Source of the DNA: Oscillospiraceae bacterium
GTDB lineage: Bacteria > Bacillota > Clostridia > Oscillospirales > Ruminococcaceae
Reading direction: 5' to 3'
Length of the DNA stretch: 64,000 bases
Assembly: GCA_017518255.1 (NCBI GenBank)
Contig: JAFWVK010000115.1
Span: 1 to 64,000 of the forward strand
Part shown: positions 7,622 to 15,981 of the stretch, piece after piece
How positions within the stretch are numbered: position 1 is the stretch's first letter
How the letters are laid out: the number at the start of each line of letters is the position of its first letter
Translations under genes and position numbers: made by a program
Notes under the pieces: generated by a model
What the model saw: the letters and a program-made list of their open reading frames with translations, nothing else
The model's database searches: none
What the model was told of the DNA's origin: nothing

Positions 7622-10144
7622 TTACTGGTTGCCCAGATCGCTGTACTTAATGATACCTGCCAGATACTTCAGGAGCTTGGTCAGGTCATCGGTCTTAACC
7701 TTGCCATCGTACTCAACGTCAGCATTCAGCTTGCCCTGTTCCGTAACGCCGCACTTCGTGTCTTCAGCAGCAACACGAGCGAGGAGCACAGCATCAAGAA
7801 CAGTAACGCGATCTTCAATCGTAGCTTCTGTGGAGCAGTCGACGTTACCCCAGTCGACGTCATCATCGATGATTTGACTGGCTGTGCTCGGAGTGACCTC
7901 CGGATACAGTTCATACATTGTACCGAGAGCCATCATGACGTCGCCTGCGTGCCAGAATCTGTGGTAAATCAGATCGACATCAGCAACATTTTCAAATGCA
8001 TCGCAACTGGTTGCGCAGTTTGCGCCGTAGAAGTTATCTGCTTCTTGACCGGCAACAGCGACTTCGACCATCTCCGCGCCGCCGTCCTTATCCTTCTGAT
8101 ATGCCTTATAGAGCTCATCGTAGCCTTCGAGATTCTTATACATCGGACGGATGTCGATGAACTTTGCACCGCTCTGAACGGTGTAGCCATACGGATACTT
8201 ACCGGAAGCACCGGACGGAACATAAACAGTCTGCTCCCAAACACGTGCAAGGCTGCCGTTGTGGTCAACACGGGTCATACCGATGTCGTCACGGCCGTTT
8301 GCCCAGCTGCGGTCCATGAGCTGCTGTGCGGTGTAGAGAGCCTTCTCTTCCAGAGAGCTGCCTTCCTTGACAACGCCGGAAGCCTCAACGCCCTTTGCCT
8401 TTGCATAGTAAATCAGGGTGTTTGCCAGGGAGTTTGCACAACCGAGGTCGGTGTTGCCCCAGCCTGCGATATCACAGGTCAGACCGCTGTTTGCGGAAGC
8501 ACTGTAAGTGCCGCTCCAGGTTGCCGGCTTGCCCTTCCATGTCAGAGAAGACGGAACGGAGAAGTCACCCTTATCATCAATCTTGGTTTTTGTTACGAAG
8601 AAGTTAACCCAGTTGTCGAGCAGTGTCTCAAGGCACTTCTCGATGGACAGACCGCCCGGCTTGATGGAAGAGCCGTTTGCGCCCTTATCAACGCACTTCA
8701 CAACATAGTACAGCTCAGCGAGACGCTGGGTTGCCCAGAACTGGTTACCGGTCCATGCATTGGAGCCCGGGTCAGCATAAACAGGATGCTCGATGTAAGC
8801 CATCTTGTTGAAGAGCGGAACGCCGGACGGATAAGTTGCATATACGCCGTCCCAGCAGTTGGTGCATCCGCCTGCGAACGGGCCGTCTGCGGACTGGAGC
8901 CACAGATAGAGTTCGAGCTGAGTCTTCAGAGAAGTCTCATAGTCGGTATTTGCTTTTGCATTCATACCCTTCTGCAGGCCGGAATCATAGAGCAGACCGT
9001 AAGCTGCGAGCGGGTTCTGATAGAACTGGTGAGAGTGCGAGCAGCCGATCTGCCATGCCCACTGACCGTCTGCTGCGCCGCCCCATGCGGTGTACCAGCT
9101 CATGAGGAAGTGCTGACCCTGAAGTCCGCCGCCGTCACTGTCCTTTGTGTAGTCCTGGCAGCCGATGGTCTTGTAGTACTTGTCGAACATGTCGTTACGG
9201 CAGAAGTCACCCATCATACCGGCCTTCTCGGAAACGGTGTCATCGCCGACCTTCCAGCGGTTTGCTGCATAAACAGCCTGGATTGCACGGTCTTCTGCGT
9301 CAGGAGCGTTGGTGTAGGACCAGGACTTTGCAGTGGACTGCTGGAATGCAAACTTCATGCCCTGAGTGCTGTTACCGTATTTGAGGTCTTCAATTGCCGG
9401 GTGCGGAATGGTCTCGAAGCAGGATTCCTGGTCGCCGCGCTGGAAGGTGTTGATGAAGGTCAGCTTGCCCTTGGTTCCCTCTGCGGAACCGCCGAAGCCG
9501 TACCAGTCGTCAACGTCTGCGAGCCAGTGGAGCAGATACTCTCTGCCTTCACTGGAGTGAGCAGACTTCAGCTGGGAGTGAATCGGGTTCTTACCGACAT
9601 TCTGCTGGTTGCCCTCGGACGGATAATCGCCGATGTTATGCGGATGCTCCTCAGAAACCTGAGCGGAAAGCTCATCCTTCGTGAAGAAGCCGCTCTGCTG
9701 ATCCTTTGCCGGAATCAGCGCTTCCAGTGTTGCCCATGCCTTTGCGAGGTCGCCGGTGGATGCGCCGTCCACGCCGCCCTTCTTGGCGATGTTGTCGTGC
9801 ATAGCAGCAACCCAGACGATGTAGGACATAGCCTCGGATGTGGTCTCATGACCGTAGTCAGGAGCCTCGCAGATCAGCTCTTCAACCGAGTGATACGGAA
9901 CACCGAAGCCGCCGGATGCGACGTTTGTTTCGCTCAGGTAGCCGTTCTCCTGACCGTTGGTGATTACGTCGTCATACATGGACATGAAACGGCCGGCATA
10001 AGTGGTATCGCCGAACTTTTCAGCCTTGGTGCGCTCACCGGATGTCTTGCCGACTGCCGATGCTGTTGTGGACAACAGCACGCTTGAGGTCATTGCTGCT
10101 GCCAAAACAGCAGCGAGAATCGCTCTGTTCTTCTTAAATAGCAT
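7622..10144 (-). CDS. cel48A: GH48 cellulase (reducing-end cellobiohydrolase) with C-terminal dockerin
   Basis: A secreted processive exocellulase, which in known cellulosomes is the most abundant catalytic subunit. The 840-residue precursor has a signal peptide (cleavage probably after TASA, residue 30). A GH48 domain follows to about residue 730, with the segment EAPDYGHETTSE that carries the family's proposed acid glutamate. The C-terminal dockerin has two calcium-loop helices, VLDAVLLARV and DDLTKLLKYLAG. The first loop contains about six extra residues (TEATIE) compared with the otherwise near-identical dockerin of the GH26 protein at 51832. The ATG at 10144 is chosen because GAGAGGGG lies eight bases upstream and a typical signal peptide follows. 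In-frame codons further upstream fall in the untranslated leader. The gene symbol is by family analogy. Confidence 0.95.
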   Translation of the reverse strand: MLFKKNRAILAAVLAAAMTSSVLLSTTASAVGKTSGERTKAEKFGDTTYAGRFMSMYDDVITNGQENGYLSETNVASGGFGVPYHSVEELICEAPDYGHETTSEAMSYIVWVAAMHDNIAKKGGVDGASTGDLAKAWATLEALIPAKDQQSGFFTKDELSAQVSEEHPHNIGDYPSEGNQQNVGKNPIHSQLKSAHSSEGREYLLHWLADVDDWYGFGGSAEGTKGKLTFINTFQRGDQESCFETIPHPAIEDLKYGNSTQGMKFAFQQSTAKSWSYTNAPDAEDRAIQAVYAANRWKVGDDTVSEKAGMMGDFCRNDMFDKYYKTIGCQDYTKDSDGGGLQGQHFLMSWYTAWGGAADGQWAWQIGCSHSHQFYQNPLAAYGLLYDSGLQKGMNAKANTDYETSLKTQLELYLWLQSADGPFAGGCTNCWDGVYATYPSGVPLFNKMAYIEHPVYADPGSNAWTGNQFWATQRLAELYYVVKCVDKGANGSSIKPGGLSIEKCLETLLDNWVNFFVTKTKIDDKGDFSVPSSLTWKGKPATWSGTYSASANSGLTCDIAGWGNTDLGCANSLANTLIYYAKAKGVEASGVVKEGSSLEEKALYTAQQLMDRSWANGRDDIGMTRVDHNGSLARVWEQTVYVPSGASGKYPYGYTVQSGAKFIDIRPMYKNLEGYDELYKAYQKDKDGGAEMVEVAVAGQEADNFYGANCATSCDAFENVADVDLIYHRFWHAGDVMMALGTMYELYPEVTPSTASQIIDDDVDWGNVDCSTEATIEDRVTVLDAVLLARVAAEDTKCGVTEQGKLNADVEYDGKVKTDDLTKLLKYLAGIIKYSDLGNQ

Positions 10145-10441
10145 TCTTTTTTCCCCTCTCGTTAGAATAAAAATGTTTTTTGCTTCTTCCCAGTGCACGT
10201 CCGTGTCATCGCGCGGTACAATCACACGGCTGTCCGTGAAGCAAACCGGACATTTCGTCAGAATCTTCCGCCCGTGCAAGCGGGGATTCTGCTGATCTGT
10301 TTCAGGTTGTTTCCGGCATCCGGACACTGCACACTGCACAGCCGGCATCCGTTCCGGCTGTCGCATTTCCGGTTGGAAGGCCGGGAAATACAGCGCATAG
10401 CACAGCTGTATGCAGAAAACTGCACACTGATACAGTATCTT
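10145..10441 (-). promoter_or_regulatory. Long 5' leader of cel48 with several hairpins
   Basis: From the predicted start near 10441 to the ATG there are about 300 untranslated bases. Read on the - strand they contain TGTCCG...CGGACA (near 10239-10218), CCGTGT...ACACGG (near 10230-10202, overlapping the first) and CCCG...CGGG. They do not match a riboswitch class I can recognise. The leader is open in frame with cel48, but no plausible extra protein is seen. Confidence 0.4.
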
Positions 10442-10447
10442 GATTTT

Positions 10448-10476
10448 ATTATAATGTTTTTGGGATGCTTTGTCAA
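10448..10476 (-). promoter_or_regulatory. Consensus sigma-A promoter of cel48
   Basis: On the - strand TTGACA (10476-10471) is followed after exactly 17 bp by TATAAT (10453-10448). Both hexamers are perfect, which suits a highly expressed cellulase. It lies about 300 bp upstream of the ATG. Confidence 0.85.
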
Positions 10477-10524
10477 GGCTTTGTGAACAAACTGTGTGTG
10501 CTCCGGGTTCTTTTCGGAGCTTTC

Positions 10525-10583
10525 CACAAATCGGCAAATGGAAATTTGTGCATCTTGCCGGATACTGAGTTTCCGGTATCCGG
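10525..10583. repeat. Two inverted repeats between divergent promoters
   Basis: CACAAAT (10525-10531) pairs with ATTTGTG (10544-10550). CCGGATAC (10558-10565) pairs with GTATCCGG (10576-10583). They lie upstream of the cel48 promoter, in the 631-bp gap before the ABC operon. They could be regulator sites; no function is shown. Confidence 0.35.
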
Positions 10584-10682
10584 AATGATTTGCGGAATCT
10601 GCGTGTCAGCTTTCAGGAAATGAACACAGGACATTCACATTTATCCGCTATGATGGGGAAAAGTACGGTCAAAATGCACAGG

Positions 10683-10736
10683 TTCACATTTATGAAACAC
10701 TGTGTTCATATTGTGTTCATATTATTTTGCGATAAT
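10683..10736 (+). promoter_or_regulatory. Promoter with PHO-box-like direct repeats before the ABC transporter operon
   Basis: TTCACA (10683), TTCATA (10705) and TTCATA (10716) lie in phase on an 11-bp period, with a degenerate copy at 10694. Ten bases after the last hexamer is GATAAT (10731-10736) with an extended TGC. There is no good -35. This resembles promoters activated by PhoB/PhoP-type response regulators, whose boxes replace the -35. The regulator is inference. Confidence 0.5.
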
Positions 10737-10775
10737 AAAATGTACTATGTCTGAAGAAAGGGGCATTGCACCGAT

Positions 10776-11897
10776 ATGGTAGAAATCAAAAATCTGACAA
10801 AGTATTACGGCAGTCACCCTGCCGTTCTGGATATCTCCTTTACCGTCGCGGATCACGAGGTTCTGGGCTTCCTCGGACCCAACGGCGCCGGAAAATCCAC
10901 AACCATGAACATGATTACGGGATGTCTGCCGTCCACTTCCGGCACTGTGCTGGTTGACGGCTACGACATCACGAAAAATCCGATGGAGGTCAAGCGCAGA
11001 ATCGGCTATCTGCCCGAACTGCCGCCGGTGTATCCCGAAATGCGTGTGCGCGATTACCTGAACTTCGCCGCAGGTTTGAAGCAGGTTCCGCGCAGAGAGC
11101 GGAAAAAGCAGGTTGAGGATGCAATGGAACGGCTGCGGATTACCGATGTCCAGAAGCGCCTGATCGGCAACCTCTCAAAAGGCTACCGGCAGCGCGTCGG
11201 CTTTGCGCAGGCACTGCTCGGCTCACCGAAATTCCTGATTCTCGACGAGCCGACTGTCGGTCTCGACCCGACACAGGTCATCGAGGTCCGGCATCTGATT
11301 CAGGATCTTGCACGCGACCATACTATTATTTTCTCAACACACATTCTCGCAGAGGTTACGGCGGTCTGCGAGCGCGTTGTCATCATCAACAAGGGACAGA
11401 TCCGCGCCGTCGATACGATTGCCAACATCGAAGCGAGCGTTCAGGGCTCCCTGAAGCTGCGCCTGAAAGTCGAGGGCGAAATCACAAAAGTCACCGAAAC
11501 CATCCGCAATACGGCGGGCGTACAGGAAATTGACGAGGTCGAATATGATTCCGTCGGCGTCAATTCATTTACGGTAAAGGTCGAATCCGACGATGTCCGC
11601 AAGCCGCTGATGGCTGCCCTGCTTGCCGCGGACTGCATGGTCCTGGAAATCACAACCGAAAAACCGAGCCTGGAAGAAGCGTTTGTCAAGCTGACTTCCC
11701 CGACACGGAAGCAGACGCGCGACGAGGTGTTTGAGGAGCTCGGCAAAAAGCTGGAGGCTGAACGCGAAGCGGAGGAAACAGAAAAGAGTGCTGCGGAATC
11801 CGAAGCACCGGAGCCGGAATCAGCCCCCGAAGCAGAACCCGGCGCACCGGAAAAGCCTCTTCCGGGCAAGAAAAAACATAAGGGAGGGAAACGCTGA
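10776..11897 (+). CDS. ABC transporter ATP-binding protein (GldA-like)
   Basis: The ATPase of an ABC-2 type transporter. The 373-residue protein has Walker A GPNGAGKS (34-41), the signature LSKGYRQRVG and Walker B FLILDEPT, followed by the switch-region His in IFSTHI. A regulatory domain follows. The last 60 residues are a Glu/Pro/Ala-rich tail ending in Lys-rich sequence, which may be disordered. The ATG is preceded by GAAAGGGG at a rather long distance of 12 bases. The stop codon overlaps the permease start (ATGA). The order ATPase, permease, GldG-like protein, DUF4340 protein is the layout of Gld-like exporters. In Bacteroidetes these support gliding; in Firmicutes their substrate is unknown. 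Confidence 0.93.
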   Translation: MVEIKNLTKYYGSHPAVLDISFTVADHEVLGFLGPNGAGKSTTMNMITGCLPSTSGTVLVDGYDITKNPMEVKRRIGYLPELPPVYPEMRVRDYLNFAAGLKQVPRRERKKQVEDAMERLRITDVQKRLIGNLSKGYRQRVGFAQALLGSPKFLILDEPTVGLDPTQVIEVRHLIQDLARDHTIIFSTHILAEVTAVCERVVIINKGQIRAVDTIANIEASVQGSLKLRLKVEGEITKVTETIRNTAGVQEIDEVEYDSVGVNSFTVKVESDDVRKPLMAALLAADCMVLEITTEKPSLEEAFVKLTSPTRKQTRDEVFEELGKKLEAEREAEETEKSAAESEAPEPESAPEAEPGAPEKPLPGKKKHKGGKR

Positions 11898-12628
11898 TGT
11901 TCGCACTGTATAAAAAGGAGGTCAAGTCATACTTCCTCTCACCGTTTGCCTATGTGGTCAGTGCGTTGTTCCTGATGGTCTTCTCACTGTTCTTTATCAA
12001 CGGCATTTCCACGATGAACTCCAATGTCCTGAAATTTTCGTTCTCCAATATTTTCTACAATAACTTTTTCTATTTCATTTTTATGATTCCGCTGCTGACC
12101 ATGCGCACCTTTGCCGAAGAACGCAAATCCCATACGGAAACGCTCTGGCTCTCGGCACCGATCAGTCTGGCAAAGGTTGTGCTCGCAAAGTATTTCGCGG
12201 TCGTGACTGTATACCTGATGATGCTGCTCCTGACACTGTTTTTCCCTCTGGTCGCATACTGGCACGGTTCGGTCGTCCTGACAACAATGCTCTGCGGCTA
12301 TCTGGGCTTCTTCCTCTGGGGCATGGTTTGCATCGCCGTCGGCGTCATGATCTCCGCTCTGACGGACAACCCGATTATCGCTGCGGTGCTCGGCGAGGGC
12401 GCGATGATCCTGATTATCTTCCTCGACAATTTTACAAAATCCGCTCTGATTCAGTCGATGCCTCCGGTTGCAAGAGTATTTGAATGGTTCTCGACACAGA
12501 GAAGATTCGGCGTCTTTTCACAGGGCCTGTTCAGCCTTGCCGATCTGGTCTTCTTCCTGTCGCTTTCCGCAGTGGTGCTGAGCTGGACAATTATCATCAT
12601 TGAAAAGCGGCGCTGGAGCCGCGGATAA
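11897..12628 (+). CDS. ABC-2 type permease (GldF-like)
   Basis: The membrane subunit of the transporter, 243 residues with about six hydrophobic segments. The N terminus MFALYKKEVKSYFLSPFAYV is typical of GldF/NosY-like permeases, whose genes usually sit beside this kind of ATPase. It starts within the stop codon of the ATPase gene, so the two are translationally coupled. The next gene follows after 27 bp. Its cargo cannot be read from the sequence. Confidence 0.9.
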   Translation: MFALYKKEVKSYFLSPFAYVVSALFLMVFSLFFINGISTMNSNVLKFSFSNIFYNNFFYFIFMIPLLTMRTFAEERKSHTETLWLSAPISLAKVVLAKYFAVVTVYLMMLLLTLFFPLVAYWHGSVVLTTMLCGYLGFFLWGMVCIAVGVMISALTDNPIIAAVLGEGAMILIIFLDNFTKSALIQSMPPVARVFEWFSTQRRFGVFSQGLFSLADLVFFLSLSAVVLSWTIIIIEKRRWSRG

Positions 12629-12655
12629 CGGGATACGCCGGGAGGGACTGAATAA

Positions 12656-14161
12656 ATGAAAAAAGTATCTATAAACAGCAAAAACAGAAGATATACGATT
12701 CTGGCATGGCTTTTGGCTCTGCTGATTCTCGCAGTCGTCATTCCGCTCAACCTGATTTTCGACCGGATTGACTGCAACTTCGACATGACGCAGAACAATC
12801 TCTATACCCTGAGCAAAACCACGACCGATTATCTGAACGAACTGGATTCGCAGGGCATTGTCGTCGATGTGTATTTTCTTCAGGATATGGAAGCACTGGA
12901 AAAGGATCTGGAATGGCTGGCACTGTACCGGACACTGCTGGCATACGACGAACATGAATGCTTCAATCTGGTCGCATTCGACCCCGATCTGGAACCTGCA
13001 CGCCTGAAGGCGATCAATCCGGACGGTCAGTTGCGCATCGACGCGGGCGACTTCATCTTTATCTATAAAGATACGGTCAAGCGTCTGCCGGGCAACCTGA
13101 CCTATCTTTACTGGATGGGCAAGGATTCCGAAGGCAACGATATCGTCACAAGTGCGGAGTTCCGCGCGGAAAACTATTTCACCGGCTACATGAAAACAGT
13201 TGTCGAAGGCGATATTCCGTATGTGTATTTCCTCGAAGGGCACGGAGAGATTCCGATTTCCGAAATGTCTCAGCTTGCCAAAAACCTCCGGAACAACAAC
13301 TACGGAGCCAAAACGCTCAATCTGATTAACGCCGAAAGCGTGCCGGAGGACGCTTGCATTCTGTTTATTGTAGGTCCGAAGCTGGATATCACGGAAGCGG
13401 AATTCGACAAGATTTATGAATTCACCCAGAACGGCGGCAATGTCATTGCCATGATGACACCGAATAACTCCAAGACTGCCTATACCAATCTGGAACGCCT
13501 GATGAGCACCTACTGTATCGGTATGGACTACAACAGAATCCGTGAGACAGACACTGCTCGGCACGCCTCCAATGATCCGTTCACATTCCTCTGCGATCTG
13601 AAAGAGGCAACCGACGGCGGAGAGGATGACGACAAAGACGGCGTTCCGGACGGCGACGTGACCGCGGAAATCATGAACAACGGTCTGATTACCTATATGC
13701 CGGCATCCCGCAGCTTTTACAGCATTTATACAGATCACTACACCGCCTGCTCGATCGCAACGCAGCTGGAAACCGCATCAACCGCAATGGCAGAGCCTTA
13801 CGGCGGCATCTATGAAGATCAGGATGAAGTAACCGGTCAGAAGTTTGCGCTGGCAATGCATTCCAAGGATTCCCTCCGCAATGATTCCAAGCTTGCCGTA
13901 TTCGGCTCAGCGGAAATCATTACGGATGAGAGCATGAAAACAGATTACTTTATCAATCCGGTGCAGCTTGTCCTTACGACAATCACCTGGATGTATAATT
14001 CCGACGTCGATATGAATATTGCCAACAAAGAGCGCTCCTATGACAGCCTGAATGTCAACAGCTCAAAGGAGGCAAGCGGACTGATTGCACTGTTTGCCGG
14101 CTTCCCGGTCATTATTGCGCTGGCAGGAGTCGTGGTCTGGCTGAGGAGGAAGGATGCATGA
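12656..14161 (+). CDS. GldG-like ABC transporter auxiliary protein
   Basis: A 501-residue protein anchored at both ends by membrane segments (about 14-34 and 476-496). The long middle part lies outside the membrane. It belongs to the GldG / ABC-type auxiliary family. Recognisable parts are the NLYTLSKTTTDYLN segment after the first anchor and the YVYFLEGHGE strand. Later come MMTPNNSKT and an Asp-rich loop (EDDDKDGVPDGD) that looks like a calcium-binding loop. The C terminus ends in a short basic tail and overlaps the next start as ATGA. It works with the ATPase and permease encoded immediately upstream. Confidence 0.85.
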   Translation: MKKVSINSKNRRYTILAWLLALLILAVVIPLNLIFDRIDCNFDMTQNNLYTLSKTTTDYLNELDSQGIVVDVYFLQDMEALEKDLEWLALYRTLLAYDEHECFNLVAFDPDLEPARLKAINPDGQLRIDAGDFIFIYKDTVKRLPGNLTYLYWMGKDSEGNDIVTSAEFRAENYFTGYMKTVVEGDIPYVYFLEGHGEIPISEMSQLAKNLRNNNYGAKTLNLINAESVPEDACILFIVGPKLDITEAEFDKIYEFTQNGGNVIAMMTPNNSKTAYTNLERLMSTYCIGMDYNRIRETDTARHASNDPFTFLCDLKEATDGGEDDDKDGVPDGDVTAEIMNNGLITYMPASRSFYSIYTDHYTACSIATQLETASTAMAEPYGGIYEDQDEVTGQKFALAMHSKDSLRNDSKLAVFGSAEIITDESMKTDYFINPVQLVLTTITWMYNSDVDMNIANKERSYDSLNVNSSKEASGLIALFAGFPVIIALAGVVVWLRRKDA

Positions 14162-15564
14162 AGCAGCTGAAATGGGTGATTATTCTGCTCGTGACTGCCG
14201 TTGCGCTGACAGGGGTATTTCTGGCCGTTGACAAAAAAGCCAAGCAGCGCGAGAAGCAGAAGAAAGCAGCAGAGGGCAGACAGCTTTATTCCATTGACAT
14301 CAATGCAGTTACAAGAATCGTGATTGACGGCGACGACGGGCATTTTGCTTTTGACTGGAGCCCGACAGCCGGCTCGTGGCAGCTGGTCAGCGCCGACCAG
14401 TTCAATCTGAATATCTACGCCGTGCAGGCAATCTGCAATGCATTCTGTGATCTGAAATCAGAAAAGACCGTCGCATTTGACTGCAAGGACACTTCCGTTT
14501 ACGGCTTTGATCATCCGGTAACGGTTCAGGTGTATACAACCGAAACCGGCTCGGAGAATCCGTATATTCTCTATGTCGGAGACAATACGCCGACATATGA
14601 ATCGTATTATGCAATGGTTGACGGCTCGAACGATATCTATACGATTGATTACAGCTCCGGCTCCATGTTCTGTGTTGCAAAGAACACGCTGAAAAACATG
14701 TATCTCTTTGATACAAACCCCAGCGGTCTTCGCTATATCCGTCAGGAAACGACAGGCGAGCCCGTTCTGGAGTTCCGCCGGGATGACAACGATATCTGGC
14801 AGATGAATCAGCCGGATATGCATGTGACGCTGGATCGCTCTGCGATCGAAACGCTCGCCAATACACTGATCCGTCTGACCGTTTCGGGATATCTGGAAGA
14901 AAATCCGGAGGATCTGTCACAGTACGGACTGGACAAACCGATCATGAAGCTGATTCTCAAGGGCAATGAGTATGACATGGAGAAAACGCCGAAGGAAGAG
15001 GAAATCTGGTTCGGCAAAAAGGTTTCCGACAAGCAGGACGAAACAGAAATGTACGGATATTTTGTAAAAAGCAGTCAGCTCTTCAAAATTAAAAATGCCG
15101 ACTATGCATCCATCAATCTGAAGCTGACAGAATATCTGAATCCGTACTGCATCTCGGTCGGTATCTCCGATCTGGACGGCATTTCCGTGGATATGGGCGA
15201 TGTGTATGACCTGAAAGCCGACCTGAAGCTTGACAGCGAAAACGACAGGTACTGGCTGGACGGCAAAGAAATTACGGATCCGACCGTACTGACGCTTTAT
15301 CAGAGCTTCTATCAGTCGATTGTTCAGCTCCGGTATACGGATGTGGACCTCGATGCAAAGCCTGAGGGCGATCCGGCAATTACAATCTGCTACCGTTACA
15401 AGGACGGCAGCGAGAACAAGCTGGAATTCATTCAGTTTGCGGACAATAATTTCTATCTGATGCAGAACGGTCAGTACTGCGGTCAGACCGTTCGCCTGAA
15501 CCGGTTCACAAGCGTCAACAGTATCACCAAGAATTATGAAGCACTGATTCTCGGCATGAAATAA
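14158..15564 (+). CDS. DUF4340 domain protein of the Gld-like transporter
   Basis: A 468-residue protein with one N-terminal membrane anchor, a short Lys/Arg-rich stretch and then repeated beta-rich DUF4340 units. Repeated features such as VYGFDHPVTVQVYTTE and SQYGLDKPIMKLILKG each pair a YGL/F-D-x-P turn with a beta strand. DUF4340 proteins commonly accompany GldG-like genes. The ATGA overlap with the upstream gene shows coupling, and this is the last gene of the operon. Its exact role is unknown. Confidence 0.82.
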   Translation: MKQLKWVIILLVTAVALTGVFLAVDKKAKQREKQKKAAEGRQLYSIDINAVTRIVIDGDDGHFAFDWSPTAGSWQLVSADQFNLNIYAVQAICNAFCDLKSEKTVAFDCKDTSVYGFDHPVTVQVYTTETGSENPYILYVGDNTPTYESYYAMVDGSNDIYTIDYSSGSMFCVAKNTLKNMYLFDTNPSGLRYIRQETTGEPVLEFRRDDNDIWQMNQPDMHVTLDRSAIETLANTLIRLTVSGYLEENPEDLSQYGLDKPIMKLILKGNEYDMEKTPKEEEIWFGKKVSDKQDETEMYGYFVKSSQLFKIKNADYASINLKLTEYLNPYCISVGISDLDGISVDMGDVYDLKADLKLDSENDRYWLDGKEITDPTVLTLYQSFYQSIVQLRYTDVDLDAKPEGDPAITICYRYKDGSENKLEFIQFADNNFYLMQNGQYCGQTVRLNRFTSVNSITKNYEALILGMK

Positions 15565-15573
15565 CAGATAACA

Positions 15574-15609
15574 CAAGCACCGTCTGACTTTGACATCAGG
15601 CGGTGCTTG
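15574..15609 (+). terminator. Hairpin ending the Gld-like operon
   Basis: CAAGCACCGTCTGA pairs with TCAGGCGGTGCTTG (one G-U pair) around an eight-base loop. The tail is CGTTATAAATTG, with no strong T-run, so termination strength is uncertain. Confidence 0.6.
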
Positions 15610-15713
15610 CGTTATAAATTGTCGCAAAAGGATTCAGATTGAAATTGCAGAAAGCGGATAACGGGAAACGGCTTTCACAAGAAAGCCCTTCCCGGAATCT
15701 TTTTCGTTGTTCT

Positions 15714-15931
15714 CATTGCATTTTTCCGCATAATACGCTATACCGGGCAGTGCCCGGCTCCATAACAGGCGACATATGATTTCCGATACGATCTTTTTTA
15801 CGATATCCATTGTTTTTTCCTCTGTAACATGCTATACTGGGCAGTGCCCGGCTCCATAACAGGCACCATATGATTTCCGATATGATCTTTTTACAATATC
15901 CATTGCTTTTTCCTCTGTAATATGCTATAAT
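15714..15931 (+). repeat. Triplicated promoter/operator unit of about 94 bp
   Basis: Two full copies (15714-15807 and 15808-15900) and a third partial copy (15901-15931) each begin CATTG and contain a T-rich stretch. Each holds a promoter: TTGCAT-17-TATACC, TTGTTT-17-TATACT and TTGCTT-17-TATAAT. After the -10 the first two copies carry the palindrome CCGGGCAGTGCCCGG (one base changed in copy 2), then CCATAACAGGC and a CATATGATTTCCGAT block. The third copy diverges after its -10 and leads into the zinc-ribbon gene. Confidence 0.8.
15903..15931 (+). promoter_or_regulatory. Promoter nearest the zinc-ribbon gene
   Basis: TTGCTT (15903-15908), a 17-bp spacer ending in TGC, and TATAAT (15926-15931). 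It lies 50 bp upstream of the ATG at 15982 and has the best -10 of the three repeated units. Confidence 0.7.
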
Positions 15932-15981
15932 AAAGCAAACCGGCAGAGCGTGCCGGACACTGAAAGGAGTGACAGTGCTGT

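Noticed and set aside
7874-10087. A long open frame on the + strand opposite cel48
   Set aside because: It lies wholly antisense to an unmistakable GH48 gene, has no ribosome site or domain, and reflects codon bias of the true strand.
10145-10537. N-terminal extension of the cel48 frame containing a CxxC
   Set aside because: It would bury the signal peptide inside the protein, and most of it lies in the leader downstream of the promoter.
15714-15931. Repeats considered as a CRISPR array
   Set aside because: The units are adjoining, nearly identical along their whole length and have no variable spacers.
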